This document shows, in pieces, positions 8,858-17,900 of a stretch of 64,000 nucleotides of DNA; within the stretch, counting starts at the first letter, position 1; every line of letters begins with the position of its first letter. The DNA comes from Citromicrobium bathyomarinum (lineage in GTDB: Bacteria; Pseudomonadota; Alphaproteobacteria; Sphingomonadales; Sphingomonadaceae): contig CP155577.1 in assembly GCA_001306305.2 (NCBI GenBank), forward strand, positions 2,525,501 to 2,589,500, read 5' to 3'. The position numbers and the translations under genes are program-made. Below the pieces are notes generated by a model. That model saw only the letters and a program-made list of their open reading frames with translations. It did not search any database and had not been told where the DNA came from.

Positions 8858-9832
8858 ATGACGGCAATGTGGAAAGGTTCAGGGGCGAAGCCGCCCCTGG
8901 CAGCGCGGATCAACCCGCGCTGGTCCGACGAGGAAATTCCGCGCAACGTCGTCGCCGATCTGGCCATGCGCCCCAGACTGCATCCCCACGTCATCACCTT
9001 TGCGAACGAAAAGGGCGGCGTCGGCAAGTCGACCCTGGCCTTCCATGTCGCAGTCGCGCTCGCCCATGTTGGCCAGCAGGTCGTCGCGGTCGATCTCGAC
9101 CGGCGCCAGCGCACGCTCGAACGCGGGCTGACCTATCGCGAAGGCACTGCCAACAATCTTGGCATCAGGCTACCGTCACCACAGTTCGCCGTGCTCGAAC
9201 AGCCGAGCACGGCGTCGCTTTTTCAGACCATCAACCGATTGGGTGGCGATGCGGATTTCGTGATTCTAGACGCCGCCGGATCCGACTCGGCGATCTTTCG
9301 CCGGGCCGTCGCGCTTGCCGACACGCTGGTGACGCCGGTCAACGCGTCGTTCCTGGATCTCGAACTGCTCGGGCATCTCAACCCGGTCAGCGGGGTTCCC
9401 GAACGGGCTGGCTGCTTCGGCCAGACGGTCGCCTCACTGCGCGAAGAGCGATTGACGCAGGAAATGGGCCCGATCGAGTGGATCGTGGTCAAGAACCGCG
9501 TGCGCAGCGCAGAAAAGCGCCACATAAGCAGAGTCGACGACGCGCTGGAACGGCTCTCGATCGCGCATGATTTCCGGATCGGTCAGGGCCTGACGGAGAG
9601 GGTGGCGTTTCGTGAACTGTTCCAGTTCGGCCTGACCCATCTCGACCTCGGGCTGATACCCGACATGATCAGGCCGCAGGAATCGAGCCGCAAGGAGATT
9701 GCGAGCCTGCTCGACGATCTCAACCTGTCGTTCGACAAGCGGGACCGCACGTCTGTCAGCAACCGACCCGCAGCGCGCGTGCTGCGCCGGACGCGGCAGG
9801 ATTTCCGCGCCGCGATCAGCAACGCACTATAG
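8858..9832 (+). CDS. mipZ: MipZ-type ParA-family ATPase, division site positioning
   Basis: A 324-aa P-loop ATPase with a deviant Walker A (about residues 51-59, EKGGVGKST) and 'AVDLDRRQRTLERGL'. The C-terminal half matches what I know of Caulobacter MipZ rather than plasmid ParA: 'WIVVKNRVRSAEKRH', 'DFRIGQGLTERVAFRELF' and 'FGLTHLDL'. MipZ binds ParB near the origin and inhibits FtsZ, placing division at mid-cell. The P-loop is preceded by about 45 extra residues compared with the shorter Caulobacter protein. The start is uncertain; ATGs at 8858 and 8867 are both possible and neither has a strong Shine-Dalgarno. It ends one base before the convergent cyclase gene. Confidence 0.85.
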   Translation: MTAMWKGSGAKPPLAARINPRWSDEEIPRNVVADLAMRPRLHPHVITFANEKGGVGKSTLAFHVAVALAHVGQQVVAVDLDRRQRTLERGLTYREGTANNLGIRLPSPQFAVLEQPSTASLFQTINRLGGDADFVILDAAGSDSAIFRRAVALADTLVTPVNASFLDLELLGHLNPVSGVPERAGCFGQTVASLREERLTQEMGPIEWIVVKNRVRSAEKRHISRVDDALERLSIAHDFRIGQGLTERVAFRELFQFGLTHLDLGLIPDMIRPQESSRKEIASLLDDLNLSFDKRDRTSVSNRPAARVLRRTRQDFRAAISNAL

Positions 9833-9833
9833 C

Positions 9834-10976
9834 CTAGGCAGCGCGCGATTGCCCGCCTGCCAGGTGAATCCGGTTACGTCCGCTTCGCTTCGCACAATAA
9901 AGCGCCTGATCCGCAGCAGCGAGAGCCTCGCGCGGATCGGCGCACTGCAGCACATCGGCTATGCCGCCTGAAAAGGTCACCATGCCGAACGGCTTTTCGG
10001 TACGCCGATTGACCATTCGCCGCGATGCAAGCGCTTCGCGCGCTTCATCAAGCTGAGCGAGTGCCTCTTGTGGCTCCACGCCCCTGAAGAGCAGAACGAA
10101 TTCCTCGCCCCCATGCCGCGCGATGTAGCAATCCTTCGCGCAAAGACTCGACAGCGTCTCGGCAATCTCGCGAATGATGCGGTCGCCCGCTTCGTGGCCG
10201 TGTGTGTCGTTGATCGCCTTGAACTGGTCGATGTCGCAAAAGGCCACGCTCAGAGGCTCGCCCGTGTCCTGCGCCTCGAGATAAGATGTTTCCAGAACTT
10301 CTTCGAAGGCCCGGCGATTGGGCAGCCCTGTGAGATAATCGACCTGCGCATCGTGCCGAGCGCGGTCCAGATTCTTACGCAGCTTGGCCGTTTCGCGCTC
10401 GCTCGCTTTCAACTCTTCCTCGGTCTGGCGCGACCGCGCGATCATCGCCTCCGCAAAATTCGAGAGCGTGGAGATCAGCTCTGCGGTGTCGCAAGGCCCC
10501 TGCAGGTCATCGACCCGCCGCTCAAGCTCGTCGCCATAGTCGGAGGTCGCCCGGCGCATCGACGTGGACGTGCGCGACAGCTCGTCGATCCCGCGCTCCA
10601 TATCCTTCGCCAGGTCCTCTATCGATTTCTTGCCAGCAAAAGGGTCGACTGCGGTCACCTCTTCGAGCCATGTCTGGGTGATCGGTTCGCCCTGTTCGCG
10701 ACGCCACTCGATCCTGCGTGCCAGCCGTGGATTGATGCCCGAACAGGCTTCATGCGCCGCAAGCAGGTTGGACGGAGTGACCTCAAGATCACTCTCGATC
10801 AGGAAGCTGCTGATCTCGTCCAGCAACCGACGACGCGCACGCGGATCGATCTGCGCAGATGCCGGCATTTCGGAGTTTTCTGCCACCAGACGCGGCCACC
10901 GCAGGCGCGGCAGCCCGATTCGCTGCAACAAGGTCGCTACAGGTTGGTTCGCCTCTATCGTAGGGTTCGTCGCCAT
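9834..10976 (-). CDS. Diguanylate cyclase (GGDEF domain) with long helical N-terminus
   Basis: A 380-aa protein predicted to make cyclic di-GMP. The C-terminal GGDEF domain begins at about residue 210 ('DYLTGLPNRRAFEEVL'), has the metal site 'FCDIDQFKAINDTHGHEAGD' and the active-site loop GGEEF. The product-inhibition RxxD site just upstream of that loop is not present (CAKD at the equivalent place), so feedback inhibition may be weak. The N-terminal 200 residues are helical with a coiled-coil-like linker and no membrane segment or recognisable sensor domain. The gene is tail to tail with mipZ, with one base between the stops. Confidence 0.92.
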   Translation of the reverse strand: MATNPTIEANQPVATLLQRIGLPRLRWPRLVAENSEMPASAQIDPRARRRLLDEISSFLIESDLEVTPSNLLAAHEACSGINPRLARRIEWRREQGEPITQTWLEEVTAVDPFAGKKSIEDLAKDMERGIDELSRTSTSMRRATSDYGDELERRVDDLQGPCDTAELISTLSNFAEAMIARSRQTEEELKASERETAKLRKNLDRARHDAQVDYLTGLPNRRAFEEVLETSYLEAQDTGEPLSVAFCDIDQFKAINDTHGHEAGDRIIREIAETLSSLCAKDCYIARHGGEEFVLLFRGVEPQEALAQLDEAREALASRRMVNRRTEKPFGMVTFSGGIADVLQCADPREALAAADQALYCAKRSGRNRIHLAGGQSRAA

Positions 10977-11106
10977 GCCCCTTTATGGCGCGAAGAAGCT
11001 TTAATCGATGCTAACCGCACGAAGAATTTTTACCCGTTTTGGAACGGTCCCTTAGACAAAACCGAAAGAAGTCGGGCTGTGAGTCGCACAATTTCTTGCG
11101 TGCGAA

Positions 11107-11676
11107 TCAGGTATCCATGTGGCGCAGCCCGACGCGCAGGTAATCGTAGCCGGTCACACAGGTCAGGACTGCAGCAACCCACAAGGCGCCCAGCCCGGCC
11201 CACCGGATCGGTTCGATCTCGTGGAACACGCCGGCCAGGATCAGCGTGCCCAGCGCGATCAGTTGCAGCGTGGTCTTCCACTTGGCGAGCTTGCTGACCG
11301 GGACCGAAACCTGAATTCCGCCGAGAAATTCGCGCAGACCCGACACGATAATCTCGCGCATCAGAATGATAAGCCCCGCAATAACGTGGGCGTCGCCGAC
11401 GATCGGCCCCGTGAGCCCGCCTTTGGCGGTCAGGATCAGGATTACCGCCGCAACCATGATCTTGTCCGCGATCGGGTCCAGAAACTGGCCCAGCTTGGAC
11501 ACGGTCCCCTGCGAACGGGCGAGCATGCCGTCGAAATAATCGGTTATCGCCGCTGCGCAGTACAGCACGAAGCCCAGCGCATACCCGAGTTGCCAGTCCG
11601 GCCACCACAGGAACAGGACGAGCAAGGGCACGGCGAGAATCCGTGACAGGGTGAGCAGGTTGGGAAGTGTCAGCAT
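11107..11676 (-). CDS. pgsA: CDP-diacylglycerol-glycerol-3-phosphate 3-phosphatidyltransferase
   Basis: A 189-aa integral membrane enzyme of phosphatidylglycerol synthesis. The CDP-alcohol phosphotransferase motif DG-x2-AR-x8-G-x3-D-x3-D is seen in 'DYFDGMLARSQGTVSKLG' followed by 'QFLDPIAD' (about residues 46-71). Several hydrophobic segments fill the rest. Length is normal for PgsA, and the start ATG at 11676 (MLTLPNLLTLSRI) is the usual beginning of this family. The product PgpS phosphate would then be dephosphorylated to PG by enzymes not in this window. Confidence 0.94.
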   Translation of the reverse strand: MLTLPNLLTLSRILAVPLLVLFLWWPDWQLGYALGFVLYCAAAITDYFDGMLARSQGTVSKLGQFLDPIADKIMVAAVILILTAKGGLTGPIVGDAHVIAGLIILMREIIVSGLREFLGGIQVSVPVSKLAKWKTTLQLIALGTLILAGVFHEIEPIRWAGLGALWVAAVLTCVTGYDYLRVGLRHMDT

Positions 11677-11802
11677 CTCTTGGTGAATGCCCCTAGTCGA
11701 TGCAGGCTCCCAGAAAAAGCGTCATCACCCTTTGCGCATGCCGCTGGCCTGTTCTAACGCGGCGCAGGCAAGTGGTGCGGCCAAGCGCGCCGGAGTGGAT
11801 TT

Positions 11803-13116
11803 ATGACGACGTTGAGATTGCTGCGACGGCGGCGCTTTCTGCCGCTGTTCTGCACACAGCTGCTCAACGCTTTCAACGACAATCTCTACAAGACCGCGAT
11901 GGTCCTGTTCGTGGTTTACGCCGTTTACAGCGACCCCGAGACGGAAACCGTCTTCAGCGCGATCGCGACCGGGCTGTTCATCGGGCCGTTCATCCTGGTG
12001 TCCGCGATCGCCGGTCAGCTGGCGGACATGCGCGACAAGGCGAAGATCATCCGCACGGTCAAGCTGTGCGAGATCGGCATCATGACCATCGGCGCAGCCG
12101 GGCTTTTCCTGGCCTGGCAGGATACGCTGGTGCACAGCGTGGCGGTGCCCCTGATGCTGTTCGCGCTGTTTCTGGCAGGGCTGCAATCGACCTTCCTCGG
12201 GCCGATCAAATACGCGATCCTGCCCCAGCATCTGCGCAAGACCGAGGTGCTGGCAGGCACCGGCCTGGTCGAGGCTGGCACCTATGTTGCGATACTGTTC
12301 GGCACGATCATCGCAGGCTGGATTCCGGTGGAGGCAGCGATGGTGGCGATCATCATGACCGCGCTGGTCGGCTACGCGATGAGCCGCCAGATCCCCGCCG
12401 CCCCGGCGCTGGGCGAGATCGAGCCGATCGACTGGAACATCCTGCGCTCTTCCATCGCGCTTATCCGCTCGGTCCGGAAAGACCGGGTCGTCTGGCTGGC
12501 CACGCTTTCGATCAGCGTGTTCTGGATGGTCGGCGCGATCCTGTTCATCCAGTTCCCTCCGCTGGTGAAGAACGTGATCCACGCCAACAAGGAAGTCGCG
12601 ACGCTGTTCATCGTGATGTTCTCGATCGGGATCGCAATCGGATCGGTGGTGATCAATCACCTGCTGAAGGGCGAGGTTTCGGCCCGCCATGCCCCCGCAG
12701 GGGTGGTGGCGATGGGCTTCTTCCTCGTCCTCTTTTACGTGTTCGTGCGCCAGTGGCCGACCGGCCTCGAAGGCCCCTTCCTGACGGTGCCCGAGTTCCT
12801 GACCTATCCATTGGCGTGGGTCTTGATGATCAACCTGCTGATGATCTCGGTCGCCGGGGGCATCTTCGTGGTGCCGCTCTATGCCTTCCTGACCACGCGG
12901 GTTGCAGGCAACATGGCATCGCGCACCATCGCTGCGACCAATGTGATCAGTTCCAGCTACATGGTGTTCGGATCGGTGCTGGCCCTGGTTATGACCTATC
13001 TGGGCATATCGATTGCAGAACAGCTGCTGGCCAGTGTGGCGCTATGCCTGATTACCTGCTGGATGGCCCGCAAGCTCCACGCCGAGGAGCATCTCCCGAG
13101 CGTCCACCTCGACTAG
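11803..13116 (+). CDS. MFS transporter, LplT-like lysophospholipid carrier
   Basis: A 437-aa membrane protein with about 12 hydrophobic segments. Its start, 'FLPLFCTQLLNAFNDNLYKTAM', and 'FLGPIKYAILPQHL' are characteristic of the LplT/Aas-associated major facilitator group, which flips lysophospholipids inward for re-acylation. In many bacteria this carrier is fused or adjacent to an acyltransferase/acyl-ACP synthetase; here it stands alone, so the substrate is less certain. The closest lipid gene is pgsA on the other strand. Its stop overlaps that of a small convergent ORF within the four bases CTAG (13113-13116). Confidence 0.85.
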   Translation: MTTLRLLRRRRFLPLFCTQLLNAFNDNLYKTAMVLFVVYAVYSDPETETVFSAIATGLFIGPFILVSAIAGQLADMRDKAKIIRTVKLCEIGIMTIGAAGLFLAWQDTLVHSVAVPLMLFALFLAGLQSTFLGPIKYAILPQHLRKTEVLAGTGLVEAGTYVAILFGTIIAGWIPVEAAMVAIIMTALVGYAMSRQIPAAPALGEIEPIDWNILRSSIALIRSVRKDRVVWLATLSISVFWMVGAILFIQFPPLVKNVIHANKEVATLFIVMFSIGIAIGSVVINHLLKGEVSARHAPAGVVAMGFFLVLFYVFVRQWPTGLEGPFLTVPEFLTYPLAWVLMINLLMISVAGGIFVVPLYAFLTTRVAGNMASRTIAATNVISSSYMVFGSVLALVMTYLGISIAEQLLASVALCLITCWMARKLHAEEHLPSVHLD

Positions 13117-13304
13117 AAGATGAACATCAGCGCGCCGGCAAGGCACACGACATAGGCACCGAGAAAGCCGGCCCAGTCGCTTCGCCCGAAGGACCAGCGC
13201 GTGCGCCGTACCATCAGGTCGCGCCGCAGATCGGGCCGCACGGGCAGCGAAGCGCGAAAGGGATGCCGCGCGGATTCGTTGGTCAGAACAAGCGAACGTC
13301 TCAT
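13113..13304 (-). CDS. Small hypothetical protein with C-terminal membrane segment
   Basis: A 63-aa reading frame from the ATG at 13304. The N-terminal 45 residues are Arg-rich (for example 'PVRPDLRRDLMVRRTRW') and the last 17 form one hydrophobic span ('FLGAYVVCLAGALMFIF'). This amphipathic layout is typical of small tail-anchored membrane proteins, and is unlikely by chance in a shadow frame because there is no gene on the opposite strand. No good Shine-Dalgarno is visible on this strand. Function unknown. Confidence 0.45.
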   Translation of the reverse strand: MRRSLVLTNESARHPFRASLPVRPDLRRDLMVRRTRWSFGRSDWAGFLGAYVVCLAGALMFIF

Positions 13305-13441
13305 GCGAAGGAGGCTTAACCTTTTGGTAAGGATTGGCGAGCGGCCCCTCCCACCCGTCCGCAGGTGGGACACTGCCCGCGTTGGAGCGTTAACGCGCCG
13401 GACGATTGCCCACCGCCGCAGCGCGCTCTAGACGCGGGCGG

Positions 13442-15121
13442 ATGGCTGACCACAAAACTCCGCAGGCTGCGCGCCTGCTCGTCGATTGCCTTGCTGCGCA
13501 GGGTTGCGATCGCATCTTCACCGTCCCGGGCGAGAGTTTTCTCCCGGTGCTCGACGCGCTGGTCGACGTACCGCAGATCAATGTGACGACCTGCCGGCAG
13601 GAAGGCGGCGCGGCGTTCATGGCCTGTGCCGACGGCGCGATGAATGCTGCGGGATCGGGGCGGCCCGGCGTTGCCTTCGTCACCCGCGGGCCGGGCGCGA
13701 CCAATGCCAGCATCGGGGTGCATGTCGCCATGCAGGACAGCCAGCCGATGATCCTGTTCATCGGCGACGTCGGGCGCGACATGCGCGATCGCGAGGGCTT
13801 TCAGGAGATCGACTTTCCCGCCTTCTTTGCGCCGATCTCCAAGTGGAGCGCGCGGATCGACCGGGCAGACCGGATTCCCGAATATATCGCGCGTGCCTAT
13901 GCCACCGCGATCTCCGGGCGGCCCGGCCCGGTGGTGCTCGCCCTGCCCGAAGACATGCTTTACGACGCGACCGAAGCGCTTCCCCGGGCGGCCGTGACGC
14001 GTCCCGCACAGGCGCCGTGCCCCGATGCAATGCAGGCTATGATGGCGCTGATCGGCGATGCCGCCGCGCCGCTCGCGATCATCGGCGGGGCGGGCTGGAA
14101 CGCAAAATCCCGCGAGTATTTCCAGCTGTTTGCCGAGCGGCTGGGCCTGCCGGTGGCGACGGCGTTCAGGCGGCAGGATGCGATTTCGCCGTCCTCTCCC
14201 GTCTATGCGGGGAACCTGGGCTATGGCCCGAACCCCAAGCTGGTCGAGCGGGTCAAGGCGGCCGACCTGCTGCTGGTGGTCGGCGCGCGGCTGGGCGAGG
14301 CAACCACCGACGGCTACCGCATCCCGCCGCTGGGGGACAAGGAGCGCACCTTGATCCACGTCCATCCCGACCCCGCGGGAATCGGCAGCGTCTACCCTGC
14401 CGACCTCTCCATCTGCGCCAGCATGGACGAATTTGCAGAGAGCGCGGCGCTATGGGCGGGCGAGGATCCGCTGCCATTCGACGCGGGTGCACAAGCGCAC
14501 CAGGAATGGGCCGAGTGGGCCACAGCGACACCGAGCGACAGCTACCCGCTCGACCTCGCGGCGTGCGTGCAGTTCATGCGCGACACGCTGCCCGCCGACA
14601 CGATAATCTGCAACGGCGCGGGCAATTTCGCCGGCTGGTGGCACCGCTACTGGCGTTACGAGGGCTATCCCAGCCAGCTTGCGCCGACCTGCGGCGCGAT
14701 GGGCTATGGTGTACCCGCGGCGGTCGCGGCGGCGCAGCGTTTTCCGGAGCGAACCGTGGTCGCCGTGGCGGGCGATGGCGATTTCCTGATGAACGGACAG
14801 GAACTGGCAAGCGCGGCGCAGGCGGGCTGCGATCTTTTGGCGATCGTGGTCGATAACAGCGGCTACGGCACGATCCGGATGCATCAGGAACGCGAGTTTC
14901 CCGAACGGATTTCGGCCACCCACCTGGTCAATCCAGACTTCGCAGCCTTCGCCGCGAGTTTCGGCGCCTGGAGCGCGACTGCCTCCACCACCGGCGAATT
15001 CGAGGATGCCCTGATCGAGGCGAAGGGACGCAAGGGACTGCGGCTGATCCACGCCAAGATCGACATCGAACAGCTCGCTGCAAGCGGCGCGACCGTCAGC
15101 GGTCTGCGCGCAAAGGCCTGA
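13442..15121 (+). CDS. Thiamine-diphosphate enzyme, acetolactate-synthase-like
   Basis: A 559-aa protein with the three-domain ThDP fold: the N-terminal pyrimidine-binding domain has the activating glutamate in 'TCRQEGGAAFMA' (about residue 55), a central Rossmann-like domain covers about residues 185-320, and the C-terminal domain has the cofactor motif 'GDGDFLMNGQELASAAQ' ending in DNS. It resembles IlvB-type acetolactate synthase, glyoxylate carboligase and benzoylformate decarboxylase relatives. No ilvN-type regulatory subunit is adjacent, so it is probably a catabolic or side-pathway decarboxylase/carboligase rather than the biosynthetic enzyme. I chose the ATG at 13442 (MADHKTPQ); the substrate cannot be read from sequence. 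Confidence 0.88.
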   Translation: MADHKTPQAARLLVDCLAAQGCDRIFTVPGESFLPVLDALVDVPQINVTTCRQEGGAAFMACADGAMNAAGSGRPGVAFVTRGPGATNASIGVHVAMQDSQPMILFIGDVGRDMRDREGFQEIDFPAFFAPISKWSARIDRADRIPEYIARAYATAISGRPGPVVLALPEDMLYDATEALPRAAVTRPAQAPCPDAMQAMMALIGDAAAPLAIIGGAGWNAKSREYFQLFAERLGLPVATAFRRQDAISPSSPVYAGNLGYGPNPKLVERVKAADLLLVVGARLGEATTDGYRIPPLGDKERTLIHVHPDPAGIGSVYPADLSICASMDEFAESAALWAGEDPLPFDAGAQAHQEWAEWATATPSDSYPLDLAACVQFMRDTLPADTIICNGAGNFAGWWHRYWRYEGYPSQLAPTCGAMGYGVPAAVAAAQRFPERTVVAVAGDGDFLMNGQELASAAQAGCDLLAIVVDNSGYGTIRMHQEREFPERISATHLVNPDFAAFAASFGAWSATASTTGEFEDALIEAKGRKGLRLIHAKIDIEQLAASGATVSGLRAKA

Positions 15122-15128
15122 CGCGACG

Positions 15129-15166
15129 AAAAAGGGGCGGCGCCGCAATGGCACCACCCCTTTTTT
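15129..15166. terminator. Bidirectional intrinsic terminator
   Basis: AAAAGGGGCGGCGCC pairs, with two G-U wobbles, with GGCACCACCCCTTTT around a short loop, and is flanked by A and T runs. It lies between the convergent ThDP-enzyme and CsbD-like genes. Confidence 0.75.
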
Positions 15167-15184
15167 CACTTCACCGCGTGACGA

Positions 15185-15355
15185 TCAGATATCGTCGCCC
15201 ATCGCGCCCTGGACTTCGCCCTTGGCCTGCTGGGCCTTGCCCTTCACTTCCTGACCGCGGCCTTCGGCGCGCGTTTCGGGATCGTTGGACTGCTTCTTGG
15301 CCTTGCCAATCGCTTCGTTGACGTTCCCTTCGACCTTGCTCTTCAGTTCACCCAT
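15185..15355 (-). CDS. CsbD-like stress protein
   Basis: A 56-aa, Lys/Glu/Gln-rich hydrophilic protein beginning MGELKSKVEGNVNEAIGKAK, which is the usual opening of CsbD-family proteins. The second half has the typical 'GRGQEVKGKAQQAKGEVQGA' repeat-like stretch. These small proteins accumulate under general stress; their biochemical role is unknown. Two ATGs in tandem (15358 and 15355) could start it. I prefer 15355 because GGAG is seven bases upstream. The gene is too short for many ORF callers and I found it by reading the minus strand directly. Confidence 0.85.
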   Translation of the reverse strand: MGELKSKVEGNVNEAIGKAKKQSNDPETRAEGRGQEVKGKAQQAKGEVQGAMGDDI

Positions 15356-15544
15356 CATCGTTCTCCATTTCGTGCGTCGGCATCATCGCCGATGTAATAA
15401 AGAAACAGAGAAACAGGGGCTTACGTTCCCTTTAATAGTGCCGAATGCGCCAAAGCGAGTGCCACTTGCGACCAGAGCTTCGTAACGCTCCACCTATCAT
15501 AGTTTCGGAACCAATGGCGGCTGTCGGAATGAGCGGAAAGCGCC

Positions 15545-15952
15545 TCAGACCCCGGCCATTGAAAGGATCAGCGACCATTCGTCTGGCATCACCTCGGCCA
15601 CCGACAGGCGCGAGAGCTTGACCAGCTGCATATCCGCCAACTGGGGCTCCGCCTTGACCTGTTTCAGGGTCACGACGTTGGGCAGCTTGGTCTTCGGCTT
15701 CACGCGCACCGCAGCCCACTTGCCCGTCTCGTCGGTCGGGTCGGTCATGTGGGCCTCGACGATCTCGACGATGCCGACGATCTCGCGTCCGATATTGGAG
15801 TGGTAGAAGAACGCTTGGTCGCCCACCTCCATCGCGGCAAGATTGTTCTTCGCCTGATGGCTGCGGACACCATCCCACACGCCGGTGCCTTCCTTTTCCA
15901 GATCGTCCCACCCGTAAACGTCGGGTTCCGATTTCATCAGCCAGTAGCGCAA
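15545..15952 (-). CDS. EVE-domain protein
   Basis: A 135-aa protein that is one EVE domain, the PUA-like fold that binds modified bases in RNA or DNA. Features seen are the opening 'RYWLMKSEPDVYGWDDL', 'WDGVRSHQAKNNL', 'GDQAFFYHSN' and the terminal 'SLILSMAGV'. It is the stand-alone, thymocyte-nuclear-protein-1-like form widespread in alphaproteobacteria. Its ligand is unknown. Nothing in the neighbourhood (CsbD-like protein, c-di-GMP enzyme) suggests a partner. Confidence 0.92.
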   Translation of the reverse strand: MRYWLMKSEPDVYGWDDLEKEGTGVWDGVRSHQAKNNLAAMEVGDQAFFYHSNIGREIVGIVEIVEAHMTDPTDETGKWAAVRVKPKTKLPNVVTLKQVKAEPQLADMQLVKLSRLSVAEVMPDEWSLILSMAGV

Positions 15953-16127
15953 TGTCTGCTCCCTTGAATCTGTGGCGTCCTCTGGGAGAACGCGTGATCG
16001 TGCCTAGGGTCCATGGCACGCCTGCGACAATCGGTGCGACTTTCGCACGGCGCATTTACCCGATTTTCAAGACCTGCTGCCAAAAGTGAGTCGACTCGGA
16101 CGGGAAACCCCATTCTCAGGATGAAGA

Positions 16128-17822
16128 TTGCCACGCCTCATGGGTGACAAGGTCAACGATCTGCCCCGCCTCGACAAGGCGCAGCGCGACGTGGTGATGC
16201 TGGGCATCGCCACGGCAGCCATTATCCTGTTCGTCGGCATCGGCGGCACGGTGATGCCGCAGGTTGCCCGGCACTGGCTCGACAGCAGCGCCGCACCGCC
16301 CGACACTGCACTGGTCAATGCCCTGCTCCTCAATATCGCGCTGATCATCTTCGGATGGCGTCGCTATGTCGATCTGCGCAACGAGATCGAGCAGCGCCGC
16401 GAGGCCGAAGAACAGGCGCGACACCTTTCGCAGATCGACCCTCTCACCGGTTGCCTCAACCGCCGCTGCGCGACCGAGAAAATGATGAACGCCCTCGCCG
16501 CGATTGGCGACACGCAGTACGCTGCTGGTTTTGTGATGATCGATCTCGATGGCTTTAAGGAGATCAACGACACCAATGGTCACCAGGCCGGCGACGAGGT
16601 GCTGCTGGAAGTCTCCCGCAGGCTCAAGTCGATGACGCCGCCCGGCGGGGACTGTGCGCGCCTGGGTGGCGACGAATTTGCGTTCATCATGCCGCTGGTA
16701 AAGGATGATCCCGACAGTCTGGAACTGTGGGCATGCGAGATGACCGGCAATATTGCCAGGCCGATCGATACCGAGGTCGGTTCGTTGGAGGTGACCATCT
16801 CGGTAGGTATAGCGGTTCACCGGCCCGAAGAGCCGATCGAGAATTTGGAAACGGCGGCGCGCAAACTGATGCGTCGCGCCGACCTCGCAATGTATCAGGC
16901 CAAGAAGGAAGGCCGGAACCGGTTCTGCTGGTTCGATCTTTCGATGGAGGCCGAGGCGCGGATTAGACGCGAGATGGAAACGGCGATTCGCGCCGGGCTC
17001 GAACGCGGCGAGTTCACCCCTCATTACGAACAGCAGATCGACCTTGAGACCGGGCAACTGGTCGGCTTCGAAATGCTCGCCCGCTGGCATTCGGCGGAAC
17101 TGGGCGAAGTCAGCCCGGATATCTTTATTCCGATCGCCGAAAATTGCGGCCTGATCGGCCCGCTGTCCGAAATGCTGATACGCCGCGCGCTGATCGACGC
17201 CCAGAGCTGGAGCCCCAGCCTGACCCTGTCGATCAATATCTCTCCGGTCCAGCTGCGCGATCCTTGGCTGCCGCAGAAATTGCTGAAGCTGCTGCTGGGC
17301 AGCGATTTTCCGCCCCACCGGCTGGACGTGGAGATTTCCGAAGCCTGCCTGCAGGAAAATCTCGGCGCGGTGCAGACGATGATCGTCAGCCTCAAGAACC
17401 TGGGCGTGCGTGTCAGCCTCGACGATTTCGGAACCGGCTTTTCCACCCTCACCCAGCTGCGCACCCTGCCCTTCGACCGGGTCAAGATCGACAAGAGTTT
17501 CGTCGGCGAGCTGCGCCGCGTGGCGCAGGCCTCGCCTGAGCTGATGCACAATCGCGAGCAACAGGACCATATCGTCAACACGCTCGTCTCGCTGGGCCAG
17601 GGCCTCCAAATCCCCATCACCGCCGAGGGGATCGAAGATGCCTCGATCCTCGAAACCCTGCGCGGCATGGGCGAGATGAAGGGCCAGGGCTATCTCTACG
17701 GCAAGCCGGAAGATGCGGCCGCGGTGGTCAAGCGGCTGGGCGAGCTCGACCTGCTTGCCAAAAACGCGGTGGCAACCGGTGCGCAGCCCGCTCCCGATCC
17801 CGATCACCGAAAGAGCGCCTGA
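16128..17822 (+). CDS. Membrane GGDEF-EAL protein, cyclic di-GMP turnover
   Basis: A 564-aa protein with two N-terminal membrane spans (about residues 22-45 and 60-78), a GGDEF domain with intact GGDEF loop (about residues 105-270), and an EAL domain to about residue 540. In the EAL domain the signature is EML ('GFEMLARW'), with other catalytic motifs in place: 'EISEACLQEN', 'LDDFGTGFS', 'KIDKSF' and 'ITAEGIED'. Both cyclase and phosphodiesterase activity are therefore possible. I chose the TTG at 16128 because AGGA is six bases upstream; an ATG at 16140 is the alternative. A Pro-rich tail closes the protein. Confidence 0.93.
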   Translation: MPRLMGDKVNDLPRLDKAQRDVVMLGIATAAIILFVGIGGTVMPQVARHWLDSSAAPPDTALVNALLLNIALIIFGWRRYVDLRNEIEQRREAEEQARHLSQIDPLTGCLNRRCATEKMMNALAAIGDTQYAAGFVMIDLDGFKEINDTNGHQAGDEVLLEVSRRLKSMTPPGGDCARLGGDEFAFIMPLVKDDPDSLELWACEMTGNIARPIDTEVGSLEVTISVGIAVHRPEEPIENLETAARKLMRRADLAMYQAKKEGRNRFCWFDLSMEAEARIRREMETAIRAGLERGEFTPHYEQQIDLETGQLVGFEMLARWHSAELGEVSPDIFIPIAENCGLIGPLSEMLIRRALIDAQSWSPSLTLSINISPVQLRDPWLPQKLLKLLLGSDFPPHRLDVEISEACLQENLGAVQTMIVSLKNLGVRVSLDDFGTGFSTLTQLRTLPFDRVKIDKSFVGELRRVAQASPELMHNREQQDHIVNTLVSLGQGLQIPITAEGIEDASILETLRGMGEMKGQGYLYGKPEDAAAVVKRLGELDLLAKNAVATGAQPAPDPDHRKSA

Positions 17823-17900
17823 GCCTCACGCGGCGCACGCCTCGCATTATACGCGCACGGCCTTTACGCGGGGGCCACCCCGCCATAAGTGCGCAGAACT

